A stretch of 64,000 bases of DNA from Arcobacter vandammei (GCF_016106035.1 NZ_JADKPZ010000003.1:62001-126000); one strand, 5' to 3'. Counted from the stretch's first letter, positions 10,069 to 19,537 are shown. The notes: generated by a model from the letters alone, not told the origin. Numbers and translations are program-made.

Positions 10069-10097
10069 AAAAAGATGAAATTTTAATTCATCTTTTT
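10069..10097. terminator. Bidirectional Rho-independent terminator
   Basis: A perfect 11-bp inverted repeat (AAAAAGATGAA / TTCATCTTTTT) with a 7-base loop lies between two convergent genes. The A-run on one side and the T-run on the other allow it to end transcription both ways. It overlaps the stop codon of the minus-strand gene. Confidence 0.85.
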
Positions 10098-12414
10098 ATG
10101 GAATAACTTTTTCATAGTATTTATTTAAATCAAAAATTCCATATTCCAAAGGATTTGATTTTTTAAATTCTTTATCAAAATAATCATAAACTTCCCAAAA
10201 CTTTGTATTTGCACGATTTATAGTGTATTTTAGAAATTTATTATTATAAACTTCTGTATCTTCATAATTTTGTATTAAATCAAAAAAATCACTTAAATCT
10301 TCCTGTTTTACATAAGCAAAAATATTTGGATAAGAACCAACAAAACCTTCAATAAAATCAATATCATCTTTTGCTGGGTCAAGTCTTGAACTCTCATCAA
10401 ACATTAAAGCAACATTTTTATGCCATCTATTTATAACCATAGTATAATTTAGATTTTCACCATTTTTCAATAAAATTCTTATATTTGCAGTGTTAGCACC
10501 AGCTCCTACAAAGTGTTTAATTACTTTTGATACATCAGGAGTTGATAATGCTCTTAAGCTATCTTCTATCTCTTCTTTAGTGTTGTAAGATGGTTTTATA
10601 GAAGTAGGGATGTAGTCTTTCTCAACAAAATTAATTTTATCCTTTTCTGTTTTTGTGTAGTTTAAAAGATTTTCTACAAATTCATATTTATAATCTTTTG
10701 TTTTAAATTTTATACCAGTTTCATTGTCGCTTGGTGTATAAGTTGTAAGATATTGTGCTAACCAACCAATATACCAAGAGTTAAAGTAATCAATTCTACT
10801 TTTTTGTGGAAGAAACTCTAAAAAATTACTTTCGCCCTCAACTCTTAATCTATCCATATGAGTTCTTACAAGTAGTTGATGAGCTGTATTCCCAAATACA
10901 TCAAAACCAGCAACTAAAGAGTAGTAAATTCTCTCTAAAAGTGGAAAATCAATAACCCATAAAGTTTTTGGGATATTTCCTAATGCTCCATAGTGAAGAG
11001 AGGCTGAATCAAAATGTCTATAAACAGTAAGAATTGAATCATTATTTGAGCTATGTCTTAAATAATTTAGTTTTAAACCACCTTTATAATATTTTTTATA
11101 AAGTGCTGCTCTATTTTTTTGATAAGCTTTAGTTTCGCTCTCTTTTCCTAAGTTTTTAAATGTTTGAAAAAGGCTAGGATCTTCTCCTAGTTGATTTGGT
11201 ACTTTTAGATTTTCAAAATTATCTTTTAAAAAATTTTTATCAACTATACTTAAATCATATTTTGGATCCATAAAAGCCACCCAAAAATGGTCTTGAATTA
11301 CATTTAGAGCAATTTGTCCTTTACAAACTGGTCCTTTTATAAAATTATTTATTATAAAATATATATCTTTTAACATAAATTCATAACGGCTAATAGCTGG
11401 AATTTGTTTAAAAACTTCTAGTGCATTTGGGCTATCTTTTTCACTATAGTTTGGAATATATGGCTCTTCTTCCCAGTTTGGTTTTATAAATATATCATTA
11501 TAAAATTTCAATTTTTCATCATCCATTTTATAAACCATATGAGTTTTATGAGTTATTGTAGAAGTTACTTTTTGGAATCTATAAAAAAATGGCTTATTTA
11601 TTCCATCATAAGGAAATCTAGTAGCAATTATTTTTGGCTTTTGACCTGATGGAGTGCTTGAGCGAATTAATTCATAAAAATTATTACTTTTTTCATCAAA
11701 ATAAATATGACCTAAAAATAGATGCTCATAAATATATCTTGCTGTTACTTTATGTTTTATATCTTGATTATTTAAGAAATCTTCAAATTTTTTTATCATA
11801 TTTTGTTCAAAATTTGGTATTTCAGAATCTTTTGTATCATTTAAAGAGCCATTATTTAGCCAAGTCATCAAAGTATTATATTCATCTTTTGTAAGATTAG
11901 GAAATCCATAAGGCATTCCTTTATGAGGATTTTTATCAAAATAACTCTCTAATTCATCTCTATCTTTTACACAAGTTAATTTTTCTGTTTCAGGTGAATA
12001 AGTTCCTTTTAACTCAGGATTTAGCTCTTTTTGAAATAAAAATTGCATCATAATTGACTCTTCACTATCCTCATCTTTATCCAAAACAGAAGAAAAATTT
12101 TTATCTCTCCAATCTTTTGTAGATAAAGCATCAATAAAAAGTCTAGTAGGATCTGCTGCTTTTAATCTTGTTGCATAAACTTCATCTTTTGAACTTCCTC
12201 TACTAAGCCCTTCAAAAGAGTCTAGCTTTAATTGACAAGGAGAGTTATAACAAGAGTGACAAGAAACACATCTATTATCAAGAATTGGTTTTATATCTTT
12301 TGAAAATGAAATTTTTTTATCAAGTTTTACAAATTCAACCTCTTCTAACTCTTTGTTTGAACAGGCTGTAAATAAAAGAGTAAATAGTAAAATTATTAAA
12401 ATTTGAAGTTTCAT
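10096..12414 (-). CDS. cti: Fatty acid cis/trans isomerase (CTI), lipoprotein form
   Basis: A 772-residue protein matching the CTI family, which converts cis-unsaturated membrane fatty acids to trans isomers as a stress response to solvents or heat. The N-terminus is a lipoprotein signal peptide with a lipobox ending at C18 (LLFTAC). A c-type haem motif CVSCH (49-53) sits in the characteristic C-V-S-C-H-S-C-Y-x-x-P-C-Q-L context. The size matches CTIs of Pseudomonas and Vibrio. It is monocistronic between convergent and divergent neighbours. The lipoprotein anchor differs from the cleaved secretion signal described for Pseudomonas CTI. Confidence 0.9.
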   Translation of the reverse strand: MKLQILIILLFTLLFTACSNKELEEVEFVKLDKKISFSKDIKPILDNRCVSCHSCYNSPCQLKLDSFEGLSRGSSKDEVYATRLKAADPTRLFIDALSTKDWRDKNFSSVLDKDEDSEESIMMQFLFQKELNPELKGTYSPETEKLTCVKDRDELESYFDKNPHKGMPYGFPNLTKDEYNTLMTWLNNGSLNDTKDSEIPNFEQNMIKKFEDFLNNQDIKHKVTARYIYEHLFLGHIYFDEKSNNFYELIRSSTPSGQKPKIIATRFPYDGINKPFFYRFQKVTSTITHKTHMVYKMDDEKLKFYNDIFIKPNWEEEPYIPNYSEKDSPNALEVFKQIPAISRYEFMLKDIYFIINNFIKGPVCKGQIALNVIQDHFWVAFMDPKYDLSIVDKNFLKDNFENLKVPNQLGEDPSLFQTFKNLGKESETKAYQKNRAALYKKYYKGGLKLNYLRHSSNNDSILTVYRHFDSASLHYGALGNIPKTLWVIDFPLLERIYYSLVAGFDVFGNTAHQLLVRTHMDRLRVEGESNFLEFLPQKSRIDYFNSWYIGWLAQYLTTYTPSDNETGIKFKTKDYKYEFVENLLNYTKTEKDKINFVEKDYIPTSIKPSYNTKEEIEDSLRALSTPDVSKVIKHFVGAGANTANIRILLKNGENLNYTMVINRWHKNVALMFDESSRLDPAKDDIDFIEGFVGSYPNIFAYVKQEDLSDFFDLIQNYEDTEVYNNKFLKYTINRANTKFWEVYDYFDKEFKKSNPLEYGIFDLNKYYEKVIP

Positions 12415-12507
12415 AAAGTCCCCTAAATAAATTTTGATTTATTATATAAAAACTTTATTTTTAAAGTGCTTTTTGCTAAAATCCAAAACTAAAACAAAAG
12501 GAAAAAA

Positions 12508-13386
12508 ATGCAACATTTAATACGAACTTCTGATTTTACAAAAGAGGAAATTTTAGATATTTTTAATGATGCTAGAGGGTTTTTAGATTTTAAACCATGT
12601 GATATTTTAAAAGGTAAAATAATAGTAACTCTATTTTTTGAAAATTCTACAAGAACTAGAAGCTCTTTTGAAATAGCTGCAAAAAGATTAGGAGCAGAGG
12701 TTGTAAATCTCGATGTTGGTACATCTTCACAAAAAAAAGGTGAAACAATGTATGACACAGTTGCAAACTTGAATGCAATGAAACCAGATGCAATAGTAAT
12801 AAGACACAGTGTACACGGTCTTCCAGAGAGTTTAATAGGTTATGTTGATTGCCCAATTATAAATGCAGGAGATGGAAGACACTCACATCCAACTCAAGCT
12901 CTACTAGATTTATTTACAATTTATGAATATTTTGAGGGAAAAACAGATGGTAAAAAAATTGCCATTGTTGGAGATGTTAGAAATTCAAGAGTTGCTGGTT
13001 CAAATAGAAGATTACTTCCTAGATTTGGAATAGATGTTAATCTTGTAGCTCCTGATTGCTTTAAATATGAAGGAAATGAGTATAAGCAATTTGATAAAAT
13101 ATCTGATGTAATTGATGATATGGATGTTATAATGGCTTTAAGAAGTCAGCTTGAAAGACATAATATTACATATTTTGAATCTCTTCAAGAGTATGCAAAA
13201 GATTTTTGTATTACTATGGAGCATATGGAAAGAAAAGATTTCTTACTTTTACATCCAGGTCCAGTTAATAGAAATGTTGATATAAGTGATGATGCTTTAA
13301 AACATCCAAGATGTAAAGTTTTAGAACAAGTTACAAATGGTGTTGCTATAAGAGCTGCTATTTTAAAGAAATTAATACTTGGATAA
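12508..13386 (+). CDS. pyrB: Aspartate carbamoyltransferase catalytic subunit
   Basis: A 292-residue enzyme for the first committed step of pyrimidine synthesis (carbamoyl phosphate + aspartate). The carbamoyl-phosphate loop S-T-R-T-R is at residues 47-51, and HPTQALLDLFTI follows near 130. The start ATG has an AAAGGA ribosome-binding site and a TAAAAT-like -10 about 30 bases upstream. It overlaps the following pabB start by eight bases. No regulatory pyrI is adjacent, as is usual in this phylum. Confidence 0.97.
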   Translation: MQHLIRTSDFTKEEILDIFNDARGFLDFKPCDILKGKIIVTLFFENSTRTRSSFEIAAKRLGAEVVNLDVGTSSQKKGETMYDTVANLNAMKPDAIVIRHSVHGLPESLIGYVDCPIINAGDGRHSHPTQALLDLFTIYEYFEGKTDGKKIAIVGDVRNSRVAGSNRRLLPRFGIDVNLVAPDCFKYEGNEYKQFDKISDVIDDMDVIMALRSQLERHNITYFESLQEYAKDFCITMEHMERKDFLLLHPGPVNRNVDISDDALKHPRCKVLEQVTNGVAIRAAILKKLILG

Positions 13387-14338
13387 ATTGGATACTTTTA
13401 AAAAATTATTAAACAAATATGGCTCAGAAAAAGAGCCTTTTTTGTTTATCTTATCTTATGACCTAACGAAAATCCATATAGAAAAACTAAATCAAGCAAA
13501 TAAAAATATAAAATATGAACTAAATAGTTTTAATAACACTCTAAAAAAAGAGTTTTTTTTTAATAAATTTCCAATCTCTTTTGAAAGCTATAAAGAAAAA
13601 TTTGAGAAGATAAAAGAGGAGATAAAAAGAGGAAATAGCTATTTATTAAATCTTACATCAAAGACAAAAATAGAGACAAATTTATCTTTAGATGAAATTT
13701 ATGATGCTTCAAATGCTTTATTAAAATTAAGATTTAAGAGCGAAAATGAAAATTTTACCTGTTTTACTCCTGAGAAATTTGTTGAAATTTTTGAAGATAA
13801 AATTTATACATACCCTATGAAAGGTACAATAGATTCAAGTTTAGAAAATGCAAAAGATATTTTATTAAATTGCCCAAAAGAGAAAGCAGAACACACGATG
13901 ATTGTTGATTTGCTAAGAAATGATTTAGGAAGAGTTGCAAATAATATAAAAGTGGAAGAGTTTCGATTTTTTGAGAAAATTGAATTAAAAGATAAAGGGC
14001 TTTATCAAACAAGTTCAAAAATAAGTGGAGAGTTGAAAGATTGGAAAAATAATTTAGGAGATATTATTTTTAATCTTTTACCAGCTGGTTCAATTACAGG
14101 AACACCAAAAAAATCAACAATTAATATTTTAAATAGCATTGAAGATTATGAAAGAGGTTTTTATACAGGAATTTTTGGAATTTTTGATGGAAACTCATTT
14201 CAAAGTTTTGTTTTAATACGATTTATAGAGATGATAGAGGGTGAACTTTTTTATAAAAGTGGTGGTGGAATTACTATTGATAGTGATGTAAAACTAGAGT
14301 ACGAAGAGTTGATAAATAAAGTTTATCTACCATTTTAA
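13379..14338 (+). CDS. pabB: Aminodeoxychorismate synthase component I
   Basis: A 319-residue chorismate-binding enzyme that makes 4-amino-4-deoxychorismate for folate. The C-terminal half has the family motifs: P-A-G-S-I-T-G-T-P-K (from P235), YYTG-like FYTGIFGIFDG and the terminal GGGITIDSD. It is shorter than anthranilate synthase I because it lacks most of the N-terminal regulatory part, typical for Campylobacterota. The start is TTG at 13379 or TTG at 13388; both overlap or touch the end of pyrB. The next gene supplies the lyase step. Confidence 0.93.
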   Translation: MDKLDTFKKLLNKYGSEKEPFLFILSYDLTKIHIEKLNQANKNIKYELNSFNNTLKKEFFFNKFPISFESYKEKFEKIKEEIKRGNSYLLNLTSKTKIETNLSLDEIYDASNALLKLRFKSENENFTCFTPEKFVEIFEDKIYTYPMKGTIDSSLENAKDILLNCPKEKAEHTMIVDLLRNDLGRVANNIKVEEFRFFEKIELKDKGLYQTSSKISGELKDWKNNLGDIIFNLLPAGSITGTPKKSTINILNSIEDYERGFYTGIFGIFDGNSFQSFVLIRFIEMIEGELFYKSGGGITIDSDVKLEYEELINKVYLPF

Positions 14339-14347
14339 AGGAAAAGC

Positions 14348-14908
14348 ATGTATTTTGAAACAATAAAATGTGAGGACTTTGAAATTTTTAATTTAGATTA
14401 TCATAATAAAAGAGTTGCAAAAACAATAGGAAAAAACTTAAATTTACAAGAGTATATAACTCCAATTTCGCCTGAACTTTTAAGATGTAAAATTATATAT
14501 GATAAAGATGAGATATTAGATGTACAATATTTTCCATATACAAAAAGGGATACAAGAAGTTTTAAAATAGTATTTGATGATAATATTGATTACTCTAAAA
14601 AATATTTAAATAGAGAAAAAATTGATGAACTTCTTTTAAAAAAAGAGCTTTGTGATGAAATAATTATATTAAAAAACGGTATTGTAACTGATACAAGTAT
14701 TGCAAATATTGCTATATTTTATGAGAATAGATGGATTACTTCTGAATTTCCACTTTTAAATGGGACAACAAGAGCAAGACTACTTGATGAAAAAAAGATA
14801 TTTGAAAAAAATATTACACTAGAGATGCTTTTAAATTCTAAAAAGTTAGCTATTTTTAATGCAATGATAGGTTTTTGTGAACTAAATGATTATTCATTTA
14901 GTTTATAA
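14348..14908 (+). CDS. pabC: Aminotransferase class IV, probable aminodeoxychorismate lyase
   Basis: A 186-residue short class IV PLP enzyme nine bases after pabB. The C-terminal part has the family pattern: N-G-I-V-T-D-T-S-I-A-N-I-A followed by W-I-T-S-E-F-P-L-L-N-G-T-T-R-A-R-L-L. This is the D/S/T-E-x-x-x-x-N-I and G-x-x-R layout seen in PabC/IlvE. It is much shorter than E. coli PabC (about 270 residues), but this compact form fits a PabB partner that releases p-aminobenzoate. Its 3' end overlaps the convergent peptidase gene by 19 bases. Confidence 0.82.
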   Translation: MYFETIKCEDFEIFNLDYHNKRVAKTIGKNLNLQEYITPISPELLRCKIIYDKDEILDVQYFPYTKRDTRSFKIVFDDNIDYSKKYLNREKIDELLLKKELCDEIIILKNGIVTDTSIANIAIFYENRWITSEFPLLNGTTRARLLDEKKIFEKNITLEMLLNSKKLAIFNAMIGFCELNDYSFSL

Positions 14909-15546
14909 ACTCTATTTAAAAGCTTCTCCCATTTATTCTCTTTGCCCCAATTGAGGTTTATTTTTTTTGTGAATTTATCGTTTGTTAAGTAGTATGAGTC
15001 TATTTCATTAAAAGCAAATTTTGGAATTAAATCTTTTCTTTTTGAAAAAGGAATTACAACAGAACTCAAATTATCCATAACCAAAGGAGATTCATTTTTA
15101 TTTTCACTATAAAGTAAAATCATATGACTTCCTCTATTTCCTTTTACATCAACAACAGCAAAATAAAGATTTTCTTTTTTTATTCCTATTTCTAAAAGTG
15201 TAAAATATTTTGCAATTGCATAATCTTCACAATCACCATGTCCACTTATTAAAAACTCTTTTGGGGTTGCCCAATAATCATCAATTCCTGAACTCTTTGT
15301 ATCAAATTGTGGAAGAGTTTTATTCATAAAACTATTTACATGAGATAATTTTTTTATTAATTCATAATCTTTTATTTTTATTTTTAATTCACTATATTTT
15401 TCAAGTCTTTTCTCAATAAATGACTTTTTTGGAGAACTATTTATATTTTGATAATCTTTTGAATTTAGCTTAAATTCATAGGAAAATAGAGCATTTGATA
15501 GTATAAGGATAAGGATAATTACTTGTTTCATAAGATATAATAACAA
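14890..15546 (-). CDS. Periplasmic transglutaminase-like cysteine peptidase (BTLCP/LapG-like)
   Basis: A 218-residue protein with an N-terminal signal peptide. The real start may be the second Met at 15531, which begins the MKQVIILILILSNALFS signal. The family signature W-A-T-P-K-E-F-L...G-H-G-D-C-E-D-Y-A-I-A-K-Y gives catalytic C106, followed by H141 and D158 (C-H-D triad). LapG-type members cleave the N-terminus of large surface adhesins under c-di-GMP control. No LapD-like receptor or giant adhesin lies in this window, so that role is inference. It overlaps the 3' end of the pabC-like gene. Confidence 0.87.
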   Translation of the reverse strand: MLLYLMKQVIILILILSNALFSYEFKLNSKDYQNINSSPKKSFIEKRLEKYSELKIKIKDYELIKKLSHVNSFMNKTLPQFDTKSSGIDDYWATPKEFLISGHGDCEDYAIAKYFTLLEIGIKKENLYFAVVDVKGNRGSHMILLYSENKNESPLVMDNLSSVVIPFSKRKDLIPKFAFNEIDSYYLTNDKFTKKINLNWGKENKWEKLLNRVYKLNE

Positions 15547-15568
15547 AAAATTTATAAAAGGAACTATT

Positions 15569-16009
15569 TTGCTAGATAATATTATTGAAAGTTATGAATA
15601 TAGGGCTTTAGTTGAAGGGCAAATAAAAGAGCAAATATCTTTTCTTCTATCAAAAGAGCAAGAATTTTCAGTTGTTTTAAATGTTTCAAAAATAGATTTT
15701 AATCCACAACTTCCAGAGTATATTATGGAAAATATCAATCATTTTGCACTATTTACTTTAGCTAATTATACATATAGTACAATAAGTTTATATAGTGATT
15801 TTATGACTTTTGAAACAGGTTTTGGAGCAGAAAATATAGGTAGTGTATTAAGTGTGCCATATTATTCGATTTTACAAATAGTTGTAGATGAAAAAGTTAT
15901 TTTCTTAAATCACACAGCAACAGTTGAGGATTTTAAAATACCAAATCAAAAAAGAAGTTCAGTGGATGTTTTTAAGAGCAACCCTAAAAATAAGAAGTTT
16001 AGTAGCTAA
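15569..16009 (+). CDS. Unknown protein, possible SspB-like fold
   Basis: A 146-residue soluble protein starting at TTG (15569) with an AAAGGA site eleven bases upstream. The central part alternates strands (EFSVVLNVSKIDFNP, then STISLYSDFMTFETGFG and the strand SVLSVPYYSILQIVV) and ends in a basic, disordered tail. The order of a G-F-G strand followed by V-P-Y-x-S-I-L-Q-I recalls the core of the ClpXP adaptor SspB. I saw no sequence identity strong enough to name it. It faces the peptidase gene divergently and ends at a terminator shared with fabH. Confidence 0.7.
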   Translation: MLDNIIESYEYRALVEGQIKEQISFLLSKEQEFSVVLNVSKIDFNPQLPEYIMENINHFALFTLANYTYSTISLYSDFMTFETGFGAENIGSVLSVPYYSILQIVVDEKVIFLNHTATVEDFKIPNQKRSSVDVFKSNPKNKKFSS

Positions 16010-16034
16010 AAAAGTGGTTTGAACCCACTTTTTA
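16008..16034. terminator. Bidirectional terminator
   Basis: An inverted repeat (AAAAAGTGG / CCACTTTTT) with a short loop sits between the convergent unknown gene and fabH, with A- and T-runs on either side. Confidence 0.75.
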
Positions 16035-17030
16035 TTTTTTTGGAGCAAATTTAAATAAAGCACTTCCCCAAGTAAGCCCACCACCAAAAGCATCAAAAAG
16101 TATTGTATCACCAGCTTTTAGTTTTCCTTGTTCAAAAGCATAGTTCATAGCCATAGGAATTGAAGCAGCCGAAGTATTTCCATACTTATCAACAGTTACA
16201 ACTGTTTGCTCTTCTGTTAAATTAAGAGCTTCACCAACAGCTTTTATAATTCTATAATTTGCTTGATGTGGGATAAAATGAGTAATATCCTCATTTGAAA
16301 GATTGTGTTTTTCTAGCATTTTTATAACATCTGAAGTCAAAGTTTTAACTGCTAATTTGAAAGTCTCATTTCCTTTCATAGAAATACATGACATTTTTGC
16401 ATCTAAAACTTCTTGGCTACAAGGGTGTTTGCTTCCACCACCAGCAGTTTTAATTAAATCCTCATAAGTTCCATCACTAGAACAAGAAACATCAATTATA
16501 GCTTCATTTTTATCAGTTGTTGCACTAATAATTGCAGCTCCAGCTCCATCTCCAAAGATAAAGCAAGTAGTTCTATCTTCGTAGTTTAAGATAGAACTAT
16601 ATTTTTCAGCCCCAATTAGTAAAACATTTTTCTTTAAACCAGACTCTATAAAAGCTTTTGCAATATTTAAAATGTAAACAAACCCTGTACAAGCAGCACT
16701 TACATCAAATGCCATAACATCTTTTATACCAATTTTTGAAGCTATTAAACAAGCTGTTGATGGCATACATAAAAAATCTGGAGTTACAGTTGCACAAATT
16801 ATTAAATCAATATCTTCTTTGTTAATTCCTGCTCTTTGTATTGCAATTTGGGCAGCACGAGAACCTAAATCTGAAGATGCTTCATTATTTTCTGCTAACC
16901 TTCTCTCTTTTATACCAGTTCTTTTTGTAATCCATTCATCACTTGTATCAATTATTTTTTCAAAATCTGCATTTGTCATGATTTTTGGTGGAATATAAGC
17001 ACCAATTGATCTAAAAGCCGCATAAGTCAT
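16032..17030 (-). CDS. fabH: 3-oxoacyl-[acyl-carrier-protein] synthase III
   Basis: A 332-residue condensing enzyme that starts fatty-acid synthesis from acetyl-CoA and malonyl-ACP. The catalytic cysteine is C114 in DVSAACTGFVYIL, with the His in FIPHQANYRI and the Asn in YGNTSAASIP completing the triad. It is the last gene of the canonical yceD-rpmF-plsX-fabH lipid cluster, 19 bases after plsX. Confidence 0.97.
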   Translation of the reverse strand: MTYAAFRSIGAYIPPKIMTNADFEKIIDTSDEWITKRTGIKERRLAENNEASSDLGSRAAQIAIQRAGINKEDIDLIICATVTPDFLCMPSTACLIASKIGIKDVMAFDVSAACTGFVYILNIAKAFIESGLKKNVLLIGAEKYSSILNYEDRTTCFIFGDGAGAAIISATTDKNEAIIDVSCSSDGTYEDLIKTAGGGSKHPCSQEVLDAKMSCISMKGNETFKLAVKTLTSDVIKMLEKHNLSNEDITHFIPHQANYRIIKAVGEALNLTEEQTVVTVDKYGNTSAASIPMAMNYAFEQGKLKAGDTILFDAFGGGLTWGSALFKFAPKK

Positions 17031-17049
17031 TACATTTTATCCTTTAGAA

Positions 17050-18057
17050 CTAAAGAGTAGGTTCTTTAGTACTATATTTTAATAATCTTTGTTCAATAAT
17101 ATTATCTAGGTTTGAACTAGCTGCTGTTATTGCTTGAAAGATTGCATTTTTTATAGCTTTAGGGTTTGATTTTCCATGAGAGATAATAACAGGAGCTTTA
17201 ACACCTAATAGTGGAGCCCCACCATATTCAGCATAATCTACTCTTACTTTTAAGTTTTTAAATACTTTTCTCATTAGTACAGCACCAGTAATAGAAATAA
17301 GAGATCTTTTTAGATTTTTCTTAATAATTTTACCAATAGTATCTGCAACACCCTCAGCTGTTTTAAGTAGGATATTACCTACAAAACCATCACAAACAAC
17401 AACATCAACTGTTCCTTTGAAAATATCACTACCTTCAACATTTCCCGCAAAGTTAGGTACTTTTGAAAGTAACTTATATGCCTCTTTAGTTACTTCATTT
17501 CCCTTGCTCTCTTCTTCTCCATTACTTAATAAACCAATAATTGGTTCATCAAGTCTTAATACAGATTGAGCATAAGCTTGACCCATAATCGCAAATTCAA
17601 ATAGATTTTTAGCATCGCTATCTACATTTGCTCCAACATCTAAAACCAAAGTATTTTGATTCTCACTTGTTGGCATAAGTGTAGCAATAGCAGGTCTTGA
17701 AACACCTTTGATTCTTCCAATTCTTAAAGTTGCCAAAGACATAGAAGCCCCAGAATGCCCAGCTGATACAACAGCATCTGCTTTACCATCTCTTACTAAC
17801 TCTATTGCTTTATAAATTGTTGATTCTTTTCTTTTTAAGGCATCTGTTGCACTATCATGCATTGATATTACATCATCTGCTTCATGAATTTCTATTCTAT
17901 TTAAAAAAGTAGGGGGGATAAGTTTTAAAAGTTTTTCTTTATTTCCAACAGCTATTGCTGTAAAATTTATGTTATTTCTAAGAGCTTCTATAAGCCCTTC
18001 AACTATAGGCTCGGGACCAAAGTCCCCTCCCATTGCATCAATTGCAATCTTTAACAT
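17050..18057 (-). CDS. plsX: Phosphate acyltransferase PlsX
   Basis: A 335-residue enzyme converting acyl-ACP to acyl-phosphate for phospholipid synthesis. The N-terminal [16 protein letters not shown] motif is diagnostic, and the length is normal. Its ATG shares one base with the stop of rpmF (TAATG), so the ribosomal protein gene and lipid genes are coupled, as in many bacteria. Confidence 0.97.
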   Translation of the reverse strand: MLKIAIDAMGGDFGPEPIVEGLIEALRNNINFTAIAVGNKEKLLKLIPPTFLNRIEIHEADDVISMHDSATDALKRKESTIYKAIELVRDGKADAVVSAGHSGASMSLATLRIGRIKGVSRPAIATLMPTSENQNTLVLDVGANVDSDAKNLFEFAIMGQAYAQSVLRLDEPIIGLLSNGEEESKGNEVTKEAYKLLSKVPNFAGNVEGSDIFKGTVDVVVCDGFVGNILLKTAEGVADTIGKIIKKNLKRSLISITGAVLMRKVFKNLKVRVDYAEYGGAPLLGVKAPVIISHGKSNPKAIKNAIFQAITAASSNLDNIIEQRLLKYSTKEPTL

Positions 18058-18209
18058 TAGTTTTTATATTCACCAGTGTTTGGATTAACCATATGAGGCA
18101 TTTTCCAAGAACCATCTGTATCTTTTACTGGTCTTTTTAATGTAATTTTGTAATGAGCTCTTCTCATTGCTGATCTTGAGTGAGACACTCTTCTCTTTGG
18201 TACTGCCAT
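18057..18209 (-). CDS. rpmF: 50S ribosomal protein L32
   Basis: A 50-residue protein beginning [20 protein letters not shown] and ending in NPNTGEYKN, a clear bacterial L32. It is a basic large-subunit protein. The usual zinc cysteines are absent, as in other cysteine-free L32 forms. An AAGGAG-like site lies just upstream. It is easily missed because it is short and another frame is open across it. It sits between yceD and plsX, the conserved location. Confidence 0.97.
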   Translation of the reverse strand: MAVPKRRVSHSRSAMRRAHYKITLKRPVKDTDGSWKMPHMVNPNTGEYKN

Positions 18210-18220
18210 AATTATTCTCC

Positions 18221-18598
18221 TTAAAATTCTTTTTCAAAAAGTTGATTATCATTTGAACAATTCTTACAAATATAATAATCACTTTTTATACTATTTAGCT
18301 CACTTTGAATTATTTCATCAAAATCAATTAAGCTATTTTCTATTTCTATTACTAAAAACTCTTCATCATCACCTTTAAATACACCATCACTTAAAAGAAG
18401 TTTTAAATCTTCATTAAGTGTAAAAGGCTCAGAACAGCCACATCTTGAGCAATCTATATCAATATCGCCCTTCAAAATTGCTTCAATTTTTACTAAAGAT
18501 GATGAAATTCTACAAAAAGTACCTTCAATTTTAACTGAATTAAAAGAAGTTTCTAACTCTTTTTTTGTTGTTGGTACTTTTTTAAACTCTATTTTCAT
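18221..18598 (-). CDS. yceD: DUF177 (YceD) family protein
   Basis: A 125-residue protein with two C-x-x-C pairs: CSRCGC near residue 60 and CKNC near 115. The first pair sits in the I-D-I-D-C-S-R-C context typical of YceD. The family is nearly always encoded directly before rpmF and is linked to 23S rRNA processing or accumulation. It begins six bases after ndk ends and probably shares its transcript. Confidence 0.9.
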   Translation of the reverse strand: MKIEFKKVPTTKKELETSFNSVKIEGTFCRISSSLVKIEAILKGDIDIDCSRCGCSEPFTLNEDLKLLLSDGVFKGDDEEFLVIEIENSLIDFDEIIQSELNSIKSDYYICKNCSNDNQLFEKEF

Positions 18599-18604
18599 AA
18601 TTTA

Positions 18605-19018
18605 TTAACAAATTTCTCTTTGAGCAAAGAAAAATGCAATTTCAATTGCAGCATTTTCTAAAGAATCACTTCCGTGAACTGCATTTGCATCAATTGAATC
18701 TGCAAAATCTGCTCTAATTGTTCCAGCAGCTGCTTCTTTTGGATTTGTTGCACCCATTAATTCTCTATTTTTTGCCATTGCATTAGCACCTTCAAGTACT
18801 GAAACTACAACTGGTCCAGAAATCATAAATTCAACTAAATCTTTAAAGAAAGGTCTAGCAGCATGAACTGCATAAAATGCTTCTGCATCTGCTCTTGAAA
18901 GTTGCATTTTTTTTGTAGCTGCAACTCTTAATCCAGCTGATTCAAATCTATCTAAGATTTTTCCAACTACATTTTTTGCTACTGCATCTGGTTTGATGAT
19001 TGATAATGTTTGTTCCAT
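18605..19018 (-). CDS. ndk: Nucleoside diphosphate kinase
   Basis: A 137-residue enzyme that balances NTP pools through a phosphohistidine. The active-site His is H115 in [12 protein letters not shown], and the N-terminal [12 protein letters not shown] is characteristic. It is the first gene of the minus-strand ndk-yceD-rpmF-plsX-fabH run. Confidence 0.98.
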   Translation of the reverse strand: MEQTLSIIKPDAVAKNVVGKILDRFESAGLRVAATKKMQLSRADAEAFYAVHAARPFFKDLVEFMISGPVVVSVLEGANAMAKNRELMGATNPKEAAAGTIRADFADSIDANAVHGSDSLENAAIEIAFFFAQREIC

Positions 19019-19061
19019 CTAATTTGTCCTCTTTAATTTTTTAAGTCGCGGATTATATCCA

Positions 19062-19099
19062 AAAAAATAAAAAAAGACAAGTAAAAAATACTTGTCTTT
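19062..19099 (-). terminator. Terminator downstream of ferredoxin gene
   Basis: A perfect 11-bp stem (AAAGACAAGTA / TACTTGTCTTT) with an AAAAA loop is followed, in the minus direction, by a long T-run. It separates the ferredoxin transcript from ndk. Confidence 0.88.
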
Positions 19100-19127
19100 A
19101 AAATAATGTATTTAATATGTTATAAAA

Positions 19128-19400
19128 CTATTCAATAACTGGAACTCCAGCATTCCCTCTATCATCTTTTTCAACTTTACTAGAACCAACTTCGTCCCAC
19201 ACGATACAGCCCTCAGTTGGACAGGCATCAGCACAGGCTGGTGTATCATTATGACCAACACACTCTACACATTTATCTTTATATACATAATATACATCTT
19301 CACCAGTTGGATTATCATCATTATCAACAATAGCACCAACAGGACATTCATCCAAACAGGCATCACAGCTTATACAAATATCAGTAATTAAAACAGCCAT
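19128..19400 (-). CDS. 2[4Fe-4S] ferredoxin
   Basis: A 90-residue electron carrier when started at the ATG at 19400, which has a GGAGAA site; the frame is open further upstream but lacks a start with a ribosome-binding site. The first cluster motif is C-I-S-C-D-A-C-L-D-E-C-P. The second is C-V-E-C...C-A-D-A-C-P with an insert between the cysteines, as in Allochromatium-type ferredoxins. This type serves pyruvate or 2-oxoglutarate oxidoreductases in Campylobacterota. It is a monocistronic unit divergent from the peroxiredoxin. Confidence 0.93.
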   Translation of the reverse strand: MAVLITDICISCDACLDECPVGAIVDNDDNPTGEDVYYVYKDKCVECVGHNDTPACADACPTEGCIVWDEVGSSKVEKDDRGNAGVPVIE

Positions 19401-19537
19401 TATAATTCTCCTAAAATAAAATTTTGCTAACTTTAACAAAGAGTTTATAAAATTTAACTTTAACAATAAGTATAAAGGATAATATTTATTATTTGAAAAA
19501 ACTTTTTTAATTTAAGCTAATTGTAAATTTTATCTGA

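Noticed and set aside
12731-12740. A8 tract in pyrB as a phase-variable slip site
   Set aside because: Poly-A runs are frequent at this base composition, pyrB is a housekeeping gene and no poly-G/C contingency tract was seen in the window.
18085-18282. 65-residue open frame on the minus strand
   Set aside because: It overlaps rpmF in a different frame; the L32 protein in the correct frame is unmistakable.
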